Source: Acetobacteraceae bacterium (GTDB lineage Bacteria; Pseudomonadota; Alphaproteobacteria; Acetobacterales; Acetobacteraceae). Taken from it: a stretch of DNA of 12,345 nt. Where the stretch lies: contig JADGHI010000066.1 in the NCBI GenBank assembly GCA_019689515.1, forward strand, positions 1 to 12,345, given 5' to 3'. The notes under the pieces were generated by a model. It was not told the origin of the DNA and did no database searches. It saw only the letters and a program-made list of their open reading frames with translations. The translations under genes were made by a program, and so were the position numbers. Positions 6,139 through 12,345 of this stretch are shown here, one piece after another. How positions within the stretch are numbered: position 1 is the first letter of the stretch; every line of letters begins with the position of its first letter.

Positions 6139-7347
6139 ATGGCGATGCAGGCGAGCACAACGAGGCGCGGCCTCCTGGCCGGCGGCGCGGCTGCGGCGGT
6201 GGCCGGCGCTGCCCTGGGCACGGCGCGGCGCAGTGCGGCCCAGCGCGGCGGGGGAGAGGCGGTGCGGATCGGCCTGATCCTCCCCATGACCGGTCCCTTC
6301 GCCTCCACCGGCCGTCAGGTCGAGGCGGCGGTGCGCGCCTATCTCGGTGCCAATGGCGAGACCTTCGGCGGCCGGCGCGTGGAGCTGCTGGTGCGCGACG
6401 ATACCGGCGTCGCGCCCGACATCACCCGCCGCCTGGCGCAGGAGCTGGTGGTGCGGGAGCGCGTGCGCTTCCTCGCCGGCTTCGGCCTGACGCCGCTCGC
6501 CCTCGCCGCCGCGCCGATCGCGACCGAGGCCAAGGTGCCGATGGTGGTGATGGCGGCCGCGACCAGCATCATCGTGCAGCGCTCGCCCTACATCCTGCGC
6601 ACCAGCTTCACCCTGCCGCAGGCGACGGTGCCGATCGCCGACTGGGCGGCGCGGAACGGCATCCGCAATTGCGCGACGCTGGTCTCCGACTACGCGCCCG
6701 GCCTCGACGCGGAGCGCGCCTTCAAGGAGCGCTTCACCGCCGCCGGCGGGCGCGTGCCGCTGGAGCTGCGCGCGCCGCTGCGCAACCCGGACTTCGCGCC
6801 TTTCCTCCAGCGCGTGCACGACGCGAAGCCGGAGGCGCTGTTCATCTTCGTCCCCTCCGGCGAGGGGGCGGCGGCGATGAAGCAGTTCGCCGAGCGCGGC
6901 CTGAGAGAGGCCGGCATCCGCCTGATCGGCACCGGCGACCTGACCGACGACGACATCCTCAACGACATGGGCGAGCCCGCCATCGGCGTCGTAACCAGCC
7001 ACCACTACTCGGCCGCGCATGACAGCGCCGAGAACCGCGCCTTCCTCGCCGCCTACCGCAGGGTCGCGCCGGACGTGCGGCCGAATTTCATGGCCGTCGG
7101 CGGCTGGGACGGGATGCACCTGATCGCGGAGGGGCTGAAGCGCGCCGGTGGCGGGGCCAGCGGGGACCAGTTGCTCGCCGCCATGAAGGGCCTGTCCTGG
7201 ACCAGCCCGCGCGGGCCGATCACGATCGACGCCAACACGCGCGACATCGTGCAGGACATCTACATCCGCCGGGTCGAGCGCCGCGACGGCCAGCTCTGGA
7301 ACATCGAGTTCGACCGGATCGCGCAGGTGCGCGACCCGGGCACCTGA
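6139..7347 (+). CDS. HAAT-family ABC transporter substrate-binding protein
   Basis: The 402-residue protein has a twin-arginine signal (TTRRGLLAGGAAAAVAGAALG split as TTRRGLLAGG and AAAAVAGAALG, Arg at 9-10) with likely cleavage near residue 35. The mature start VRIGLILPMTGPFASTGRQ is the hallmark of LivJ/LivK-type type I periplasmic binding proteins. Further family features are VELLVRDDTGVAPDITRRLA, the FLAGFGLTPLALAAAPIATE lobe hinge, and VGGWDGMHLIAEGL near the end. It should capture a small organic ligand in the periplasm for the LivHMGF complex that follows. Branched-chain amino acids are the classical ligands, but the family also takes aromatic acids, amides, urea and others, so the ligand is not assigned. 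ATG 6139 follows a purine-rich GGAGGGGGAGGG stretch. The gap to livH is 22 bp and holds a small 5-bp hairpin over the stop codon (7346-7358), which could separate expression levels. Confidence 0.93.
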   Translation: MAMQASTTRRGLLAGGAAAAVAGAALGTARRSAAQRGGGEAVRIGLILPMTGPFASTGRQVEAAVRAYLGANGETFGGRRVELLVRDDTGVAPDITRRLAQELVVRERVRFLAGFGLTPLALAAAPIATEAKVPMVVMAAATSIIVQRSPYILRTSFTLPQATVPIADWAARNGIRNCATLVSDYAPGLDAERAFKERFTAAGGRVPLELRAPLRNPDFAPFLQRVHDAKPEALFIFVPSGEGAAAMKQFAERGLREAGIRLIGTGDLTDDDILNDMGEPAIGVVTSHHYSAAHDSAENRAFLAAYRRVAPDVRPNFMAVGGWDGMHLIAEGLKRAGGGASGDQLLAAMKGLSWTSPRGPITIDANTRDIVQDIYIRRVERRDGQLWNIEFDRIAQVRDPGT

Positions 7348-7369
7348 GCGCGCCGCTCGCGCACTCGCC

Positions 7370-8236
7370 ATGCTGACCGTCCTGCTCGACGGCGTCGCCA
7401 GCGGCATGCTGCTATTCGTGCTGGCCTGCGGCCTGTCGGTGACGCTGGGACTCATGAATTTCGTCAACCTGGCGCATGGCGCCTTCGGCATGGCGGGCGG
7501 CTACGTCTGCGTGGTGCTGCTGAACCGCTACGGCGTGCCCTTCCTGGCCTGCCTCGTGGCGGCCGCCCTCTTCGCAGCGCTGCTCGGGGCGGTGCTGGAG
7601 CGCACGCTGTATCGCTGGCTCTACGGGCGGGACCATCTCGACCAGGTGCTGTTCTCGATCGGCCTCGTCTTCATGGCCTCGGCGGTGGTGGACTGGCTGA
7701 TGGGGGCGCGGCAGCAGCTCATCACCCTGCCGGGCTGGCTGCAGGGGCGGATCGAGATCGGCGGCGGGCTGGCCACGATCGGCGTCTATCGGCTGTTCCT
7801 GATCGCACTGTGCGGCGCGATCGTGCTGGCGCTGCATCTCGGCCTGGTGCGCACGCGCTTCGGCAGCCGGCTGCGCGCGGCGGTGGACGACGCGGTGGTG
7901 GCGCGCGGCCTCGGCATCCCGGTGGACCGGATCTTCGCCGTGACCTTCGCGGTGGGATCGGGTCTCGCCGGCCTCGGCGGCGCGCTGGGGGTGGAGGTGC
8001 TGGGGCTCGATCCGACCTTCCCGCTGAAATACCTGGTCTATTTCCTGATCGTCGTGGCGGTCGGCGGGGCCAACACGATCCTCGGGCCGTTCCTCGCGGC
8101 GCTGCTGCTCGGCGTCGTGGACGTGGCCGGCAAGTACTACGTGCCGGAGGTCGGCGCCTTCGTGATCTACACGGCCATGGTCGTGCTGCTGCTGCTGCGC
8201 CCGCAGGGCCTGCTCGCGCGGGGTGGGGCGCGGTGA
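7370..8236 (+). CDS. livH: Branched-chain amino acid-type ABC permease LivH
   Basis: The 288-residue protein is very hydrophobic, with about eight membrane segments. It opens with LLDGVASGMLLFVLACGLSV and the family-defining GLMNFVNLAHGAFGMAGGY. The cytoplasmic coupling loop is visible as LRAAVDDAVVARGLGIPVDR (about residues 165-184), which corresponds to the EAA-like loop contacting the ATPases. The C-terminal end VLLLLRPQGLLARGGAR is typical of LivH. It pairs with LivM in the inner membrane to form the channel. No clear Shine-Dalgarno stands before ATG 7370, so translation may rely on the preceding gene. The stop overlaps the livM start as GTGA. Confidence 0.95.
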   Translation: MLTVLLDGVASGMLLFVLACGLSVTLGLMNFVNLAHGAFGMAGGYVCVVLLNRYGVPFLACLVAAALFAALLGAVLERTLYRWLYGRDHLDQVLFSIGLVFMASAVVDWLMGARQQLITLPGWLQGRIEIGGGLATIGVYRLFLIALCGAIVLALHLGLVRTRFGSRLRAAVDDAVVARGLGIPVDRIFAVTFAVGSGLAGLGGALGVEVLGLDPTFPLKYLVYFLIVVAVGGANTILGPFLAALLLGVVDVAGKYYVPEVGAFVIYTAMVVLLLLRPQGLLARGGAR

Positions 8237-9273
8237 GCGGCGGCGGCACGACCCTCGCGGCCGCCGTCCCGGCGCGGACGGGGCAGGCGGCGCAGCCGGG
8301 TCGCCGCTGGGGACTGTTCGCGGCGGAGGGCCTGTTCTGGGCCGCCTGGCCCGCCGCCTACTTCGCCTTCCCGGACTACCTGCCGCTGCTGTCGCAGGTG
8401 GCGATCGCGGCGCTCTTCGCCCTCTCGCTCGACCTGCTGGTGGGCTATGCGGGGGTGGTCACGCTCGGCCATGCGGCCTTCTTCGGGCTCGGCGCCTACA
8501 CGGCGGGGCTGCTGGCGGTGCATGGCTGGGGGGAGCCGCTCTCCGGCCTGGCAGCGGCGGCCGCGGCGGCGGCGCTGCTCGGCCTCGTCACCGCGCCGCT
8601 GGTGCTGCGCGGCGGGGAGCTCGCGGGGTTGATGGTGACGCTCGGCCTCGGGCTGATGCTCTACGAGGCGGCGAACAAGGCCGCCGCCGTCACCGGCGGC
8701 GCGGACGGGCTGCAGGGCGTGGAGATCTGGCCCGTGCTCGGCCTCTGGCGCTTCGACCTGTTCGGGCGCACGGCCTATCTCTACAGCCTCGCCGTGCTGT
8801 TCCTGATGTTCCTGCTGGCGCGCCTGATCGTGTCCTCGCCCTTCGGCCTGGCGCTGCGCGGCATCCGGGCGAATGCGTGGCGCATGCACGCGATCGGCAC
8901 GCCGGTGCGGGCGCGGCTGGTCGCGGCCTATGTGCTCGCCGGTGCCTTTGCCGGGGTGGCGGGGGCGCTGCTCGCGCAGACGACGCAGTTCGTCTCGCTC
9001 GAGGTGCTGGCCTTCCAGCGCTCGGCGGAGGGGCTGCTGATGCTGGTGCTGGGTGGGCTCGGCCGCCTCTATGGCGGGCTGATCGGTGCGGTCGCCTTCA
9101 TGGTCGCGCACCACGTCCTCTCGGGAGTGACGCCGCAGTTCTGGCAATTCTGGATCGGCGCGGCGCTGGTCGTGCTGGCCATCGCGGGCCGCGGCGGGCT
9201 GCTCGGGCTGCTGAAGGCGGTGTGGGCGCGGCTGCTCTCGCGCCGCCGCGGCGGCGGGAGCACGGCGCAGTGA
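8233..9273 (+). CDS. livM: Branched-chain amino acid-type ABC permease LivM
   Basis: The 346-residue protein starts at GTG 8233, overlapping livH by 4 bp. A polar N-terminal stretch of about 30 residues precedes the first membrane helix. The LivM hallmark DLLVGYAGVVTLGHAAFFGL appears near residues 67-86. The coupling loop LRGIRANAWRMHAIGTPVRA lies in the second half, followed by the family end segment (GLLMLVLGGLGRLYGGLIGAV in parts GLLMLVLGGLG and RLYGGLIGAV). It is the second channel subunit with LivH. The final RLLSRRRGGGSTAQ tail is cytosolic and basic. The stop overlaps livG by GTGA. Confidence 0.95.
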   Translation: MSGGGTTLAAAVPARTGQAAQPGRRWGLFAAEGLFWAAWPAAYFAFPDYLPLLSQVAIAALFALSLDLLVGYAGVVTLGHAAFFGLGAYTAGLLAVHGWGEPLSGLAAAAAAAALLGLVTAPLVLRGGELAGLMVTLGLGLMLYEAANKAAAVTGGADGLQGVEIWPVLGLWRFDLFGRTAYLYSLAVLFLMFLLARLIVSSPFGLALRGIRANAWRMHAIGTPVRARLVAAYVLAGAFAGVAGALLAQTTQFVSLEVLAFQRSAEGLLMLVLGGLGRLYGGLIGAVAFMVAHHVLSGVTPQFWQFWIGAALVVLAIAGRGGLLGLLKAVWARLLSRRRGGGSTAQ

Positions 9274-10037
9274 CGGCGCCCGCCGCCGCGCTCGAGACCC
9301 GCGGCCTCACGCGGCATTTCGGCGGCTTCACGGCGGTGGACGGCGTCTCCTTCACGCTCGTGCCCGGGTCGCGGCATGCGCTGATCGGGCCGAACGGGGC
9401 CGGCAAGACCACCTTCGTCAACCTGCTGACCGGCGCGATCCGCCCCAGCGCAGGCGCGGTGCTGCTGGAGGGGCGGGAGGTCACCGGACTGCCGCAGCAT
9501 CTGCGGGTGAAGCGCGGCCTCGCGCGCACCTTCCAGATCAACCAGCTCTTCCCCGACCTCGCACCGATCGAGGCCGTCACCCTCGCCCTCGCCGAGCGCG
9601 AGGGGCTGACCGCGCGCTGGTGGCGGCCCGTGCGCGCCCATCGCGCGCTGGAGGCGGAGGCCGCCACGCTGCTCGCGCGCCTGCGCTTCGCGCCGGTCGA
9701 GATGGCGGCGCCGACGCGCGACCTTCCCTATGGCCGCCAGCGGTTGCTGGAGATCGCGCTCGCCCTGGCGTTGCGGCCCCGCGTCCTGCTGCTCGACGAG
9801 CCCGCCGCCGGCGTGCCGCCGGAGGAGAGCCGCGAGGTGCTGGAGGCCGTCGCCGCCCTGCCGCGCGACGTGACCGTGCTGCTGATCGAGCACGACATGG
9901 ACCTCGTCTTCCGCTTCGCCGAGCGCATCACCGTGCTCGCCCAGGGCGCAGTGCTGGCCGAGGGCACGCCGGAGGCGGTGGCGCGCGATCCCCGCGTGCG
10001 CGAGGTCTATCTCGGCGAGGCCACGGCGCATGGCTGA
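9270..10037 (+). CDS. livG: ABC transporter ATP-binding protein LivG
   Basis: The 255-residue ATPase begins at GTG 9270. It has Walker A GPNGAGKT (residues 40-47), a Q-loop in RTFQINQLFP (Gln89), and Walker B VLLLDEP (172-178) with catalytic Glu. The switch His is in LLIEHDMDLVF (His208). The signature region reads LPYGRQRLLEIA, a variant of the LSYGQQRLLEIA seen in LivG. The RTFQ-LF sequence and the C-terminal tail EAVARDPRVREVYLGE are LivG traits and distinguish it from LivF. It drives the LivHM channel together with LivF. AAGVPPEES replaces the more usual AAGLNPxE after Walker B, a mild change. It overlaps livM by 4 bp and livF by 8 bp. Confidence 0.95.
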   Translation: MTAPAAALETRGLTRHFGGFTAVDGVSFTLVPGSRHALIGPNGAGKTTFVNLLTGAIRPSAGAVLLEGREVTGLPQHLRVKRGLARTFQINQLFPDLAPIEAVTLALAEREGLTARWWRPVRAHRALEAEAATLLARLRFAPVEMAAPTRDLPYGRQRLLEIALALALRPRVLLLDEPAAGVPPEESREVLEAVAALPRDVTVLLIEHDMDLVFRFAERITVLAQGAVLAEGTPEAVARDPRVREVYLGEATAHG

Positions 10038-10770
10038 TCCCCTGCTGCGGCTGGACGGCATCTCCGCCGGCCACGGCGCGGCACTGGCGATTCACGAGGT
10101 GAGCCTTGAGGTGGCGGAGGGCGAGGCGCTGGCCCTTCTCGGCCGCAACGGCGCGGGCAAGACGACGCTGATCGCGACGGCGATGGGCGCTGCCCGGCTG
10201 TTCCGCGGCCGTCTCTGGTTCGCCGGGCAGGAGATCACGCGCCTGCCGAGCGAGCGGCGCGCCGCGCTCGGCCTCGGCTGGGTGCCGCAGGAGCGCAACG
10301 TGTTCCGCTCCCTGACCGTCGAGGAGAACCTGACCGCGGTGGCGCGCCCCGGCGGGCCCTGGACCCTGCGGCGCGTCTATGAACTGTTCCCGCGCCTTGA
10401 GGAGCGGCGGCGAACCCTGGGCTCCGCCCTCTCCGGCGGCGAGCAGCAGATGCTCGCGATGGGGCGTGCGCTGATGCTGAACCCGCGCCTTCTGCTCCTC
10501 GACGAGCCGTTGGAAGGGCTCGCCCCGGTGACCGCGCAAGGCCTGCTCGGGGCGATCCAGCGCATGACGCGGGCCGAGGGCATGGCGGCCATCATCGTTG
10601 AGCAGCACGCGCGCCAGATCCTCCCCATCACCGACCGCGTCGCGATCCTGGAGCGCGGCCGGCTCGTTCATCTCGGCGCGAGCGAGGCGCTGCTGCGCGC
10701 GCCCGCGATCGCCGAGCGCTATCTCGGCGTCGCCGCCGCCGTCGTGCCGGCCTCGGTGCCGCCGGGCTGA
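10030..10770 (+). CDS. livF: ABC transporter ATP-binding protein LivF
   Basis: The 246-residue ATPase has Walker A GRNGAGKT (38-45), the LivF-type Q-loop WVPQERNVFRSLTVEENL (Gln87), signature LSGGEQQMLAMGRAL (134-148), Walker B LLLLDEP (154-160) followed by LEGLAP, and switch His193 in VEQHARQ. The VPQERxVFxxLTVEENL and EGLAP strings are LivF hallmarks. The C-terminal extension AAAVVPASVPPG is not part of the ATPase fold. It completes the transporter. Only 24 bp separate it from the next gene, so one transcript very likely covers both. Confidence 0.95.
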   Translation: MADPLLRLDGISAGHGAALAIHEVSLEVAEGEALALLGRNGAGKTTLIATAMGAARLFRGRLWFAGQEITRLPSERRAALGLGWVPQERNVFRSLTVEENLTAVARPGGPWTLRRVYELFPRLEERRRTLGSALSGGEQQMLAMGRALMLNPRLLLLDEPLEGLAPVTAQGLLGAIQRMTRAEGMAAIIVEQHARQILPITDRVAILERGRLVHLGASEALLRAPAIAERYLGVAAAVVPASVPPG

Positions 10771-10794
10771 CCGATCAGAAGAGGGAACCAAGCC

Positions 10795-11904
10795 ATGCCC
10801 AACGGCAAGCCTCCCTTCCGCGCCGACCATGTCGGCAGCCTGCTCCGCCCGCCCGAACTGCGCGAGGCCCGCGCCGCCCACGCCGCCGGCAGGCTCGACG
10901 CCGCCGCCCTGCGCGAGGTCGAGGACCGCTGCATCCGCGATGCCATCGCCCGGCAGAAGCAGATCGGCCTGAAGGCCGTCACCGATGGCGAGTACCGCCG
11001 CGCCTTCTGGCATTTCGACTTCCTCGCCAGGCTCGGCGGCGTCGAGATGTACGAGGCCGAGCAGGGCATCCAGTTCAAGGGCGGGCAGACCAAGGCCTAT
11101 GGCCTGAAGGTGACGGGCCCGATCCGCTACCGGCACCACCCCTTCGTCGAGGACTTCAAGTTCGTCGCCGCGAATGCCGGTGGTGCCGTCCCGAAGCAGA
11201 CCATCCCCTCGCCCTCCGTCCTGCACTACCGCGGCGGGCGCAAGGCGGTGGACACGCACACCTATCCGGACATGGAGGGCTTCTTCGCCGATCTCGGCGC
11301 CGCCTACGCCGAGGCGGTGCAGGACTTCGCGCGCGCCGGCTGCCGCTACCTTCAGCTCGACGAGGTGAACATCGCCTATCTCTGCGACCCCGAGCAGATC
11401 GCCATGCTCAAGGCGCGCGGCGAGGAGACGGAGGGGCTGCTGCAGCGCTACGCGGCACTGATCAACCGCGCGATCGAGGGGCGCCCCGCGGACATGGTGA
11501 TCTCCATGCATCTGTGCCGGGGCAATTTCCGCTCCATGCACATCGCCTCCGGCGGCTACGACCCGGTGGCGGAGGTGCTGTTCAACGGCATCAACGTGGA
11601 TGCCTACTTCATGGAGTACGACACCGAGCGCGCCGGCACCTTCGCGCCGCTGCGCTTCGTGCCCAAGGGCAAGACCGTCGTGGTCGGCCTGGTGACGAGC
11701 AAGACCGGCACGCTCGAGGACAAGGACGCGCTCAGGCGGCGACTGGACGAGGCGGCGAAATACGTGCCGCTGGAGCAGCTCGCGATCAGCCCGCAATGCG
11801 GCTTCGCCTCCACCGAGGAGGGCAACCTGCTCACCGAGGAGGAGCAGTGGGCCAAGCTCGCCCGCTGCGTCGAGGTGGCGCGCGAGGTCTGGGGCGAGGT
11901 CTGA
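10795..11904 (+). CDS. Core-MetE methyltransferase (cobalamin-independent methionine synthase C-terminal family)
   Basis: The 369-residue protein equals only the C-terminal barrel of MetE; the N-terminal barrel is missing, as in YxjG/YxjH-type proteins. It opens with RADHVGSLLRPPEL. The zinc-site pattern of MetE is present: His239-x-Cys241 (in SMHLCRGN), Glu274 (in YFMEYDTERAG) and Cys335 (in SPQCGFAS). The spacing of 61 between Glu and the last Cys equals that in E. coli MetE (665 to 726). QLDEVNIAYLCD carries the conserved substrate-binding Asp-Glu pair. Such enzymes transfer a methyl group to a thiolate bound to zinc, classically homocysteine giving methionine. The methyl donor for core forms is often not methyl-folate and is unassigned here. 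GAGGGA precedes the ATG by about 9 nt. Its place at the end of the transporter operon suggests that it acts on the imported compound or a derivative. Confidence 0.9.
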   Translation: MPNGKPPFRADHVGSLLRPPELREARAAHAAGRLDAAALREVEDRCIRDAIARQKQIGLKAVTDGEYRRAFWHFDFLARLGGVEMYEAEQGIQFKGGQTKAYGLKVTGPIRYRHHPFVEDFKFVAANAGGAVPKQTIPSPSVLHYRGGRKAVDTHTYPDMEGFFADLGAAYAEAVQDFARAGCRYLQLDEVNIAYLCDPEQIAMLKARGEETEGLLQRYAALINRAIEGRPADMVISMHLCRGNFRSMHIASGGYDPVAEVLFNGINVDAYFMEYDTERAGTFAPLRFVPKGKTVVVGLVTSKTGTLEDKDALRRRLDEAAKYVPLEQLAISPQCGFASTEEGNLLTEEEQWAKLARCVEVAREVWGEV

Positions 11905-11943
11905 GGCCCGGAGCGGGCGGGCAGCGCGCCGCTCGTGCGTCCG

Positions 11944-11965
11944 CCGCGGCGCTTCCTTGCCGCGG
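11944..11965 (+). terminator. Possible hairpin after the transporter-methyltransferase operon
   Basis: CCGCGGC and GCCGCGG form a 7-bp stem around an 8-nt loop, 40 bp after the methyltransferase stop. Only two T follow, so it is not a textbook intrinsic terminator. In such GC-rich DNA the pairing could be chance. Confidence 0.25.
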
Positions 11966-12068
11966 TTGCCGGTGGGACGGCCGGCGCGCTCGGATGTTGA
12001 CGGCGCGTGCCGGGCTATAGCCGGGCTGGTCGCCACCTGTTCGGGAGCCTGCGCCGGAACCCTCGCCC

Positions 12069-12345
12069 GTGTCTCCGGGCGGGCAGCGGGTGCGGCTGGC
12101 GGGCCCGTCCACGGTGCCGTCCCGGCAATCGCACCGCACTGGGTGGACGGACACCACCCCTCCGCCCCTGGCCACGCCCTACATCGACCTCGTCCACCCG
12201 GAGGACCGCGAGCGGACGGGGGCGCAGATCGCCCGGCTGCGCGCGGGGAAGCGGGTCGAGTGGTTCGAGAACCGCATGAGGCGCGGGGGCCCCCCCCCCC
12301 CCCGGCCCGCCCCCCGCGCCGCCCGCCCCCCGCCCGGGGGCGGGC
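12069..12345 (+). CDS. PAS-domain protein fragment, cut by window end
   Basis: In the frame open after TAG 12018-12020, residues read GWTDTT, then LATPYIDLVHPEDRERT, AQIARLRAGKRVEW and FENRMR. This is the second half of a PAS sensor domain: the IDLVHPEDR helix followed by the FENRxR strand. PAS domains usually sit in histidine kinases, diguanylate cyclases or chemoreceptors, and none of those parts is reached. The first half of the PAS domain is not recognisable upstream. The true start, possibly GTG 12069, is therefore doubtful, and the gene may be broken or the sequence faulty. After about 12280 the bases look unreliable and the translation there should be ignored. Confidence 0.45.
   Translation, partial: MSPGGQRVRLAGPSTVPSRQSHRTGWTDTTPPPLATPYIDLVHPEDRERTGAQIARLRAGKRVEWFENRMRRGGPPPPRPAPRAARPPPGGG
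12280..12345. repeat. G/C-only low-complexity end
   Basis: The last 66 bases contain no A or T and include 14 consecutive C (12290-12303), followed by C-rich blocks and a G run. The PAS homology stops exactly where this begins. It most likely marks a poor-quality read or contig end rather than biology. Confidence 0.7.

Noticed and set aside
4975..7491. Minus-strand open frame of 838 codons across the Ntn-hydrolase and binding-protein genes
   Set aside because: It is antisense to two well-supported genes, has no family signature and is explained by GC-rich codon bias suppressing stops.
9928..12036. Minus-strand open frame of 702 codons opposite livF and the methyltransferase
   Set aside because: Composition is typical of antisense frames (His/Arg/Leu/Gly/Ala-rich), and the plus-strand genes carry full catalytic motifs.

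Overview
This is a very GC-rich chromosomal window with heavy use of G/C at third codon positions, GTG starts and tightly overlapping genes. The gene content suggests an aerobic alphaproteobacterium, and Acetobacteraceae/Rhodospirillales (Roseomonas-like) is my best guess. That guess comes from general style and gene mix, not from a marker gene.

Left part (about 1-5080, all genes on the minus strand): this looks like a stress or low-oxygen gene set. In transcription order from right to left it holds a nitroreductase-fold gene broken by a frameshift (4555-5077), an intact DUF2267 gene (4073-4498), a CapA-type metallophosphatase (2515-3651), a helix-hairpin-helix (HhH) protein resembling the non-catalytic front half of DNA polymerase X (1333-2277), a cytosolic triple-BON protein (602-1336), and a second DUF2267 gene interrupted by a foreign-looking insertion of about 58 bp (10-556). 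The HhH and BON genes overlap by ATGA. A near-perfect FNR/FixK/Anr box (TTGATCCGGATCAT, 5164-5177) lies in the divergent region at the head of this set.

Middle (5314-5946, plus strand): a small Ntn-hydrolase of the HslV/proteasome-beta type. It appears to carry Ser rather than Thr as the N-terminal nucleophile. It diverges from the nitroreductase across the FNR box.

Right part (6139-11904, plus strand): a complete high-affinity branched-chain/hydrophobic amino-acid transport (HAAT) ABC operon. It comprises a Tat-exported substrate-binding protein, the LivH and LivM permeases, and the LivG and LivF ATPases, with 4-8 bp overlaps from livH to livF. The operon continues, 24 bp after livF, into a core-MetE methyltransferase (zinc-dependent, cobalamin-independent methionine synthase C-terminal family). 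This pairing suggests that the imported compound may feed a methyl-transfer or methionine-related reaction.

End (11905-12345): a non-coding stretch, then the start of a PAS-domain protein that runs off the window. The last 66 bases contain no A or T and include a run of 14 C, which looks like a poor-quality contig end. I found no tRNA, rRNA, CRISPR array or intact insertion sequence.
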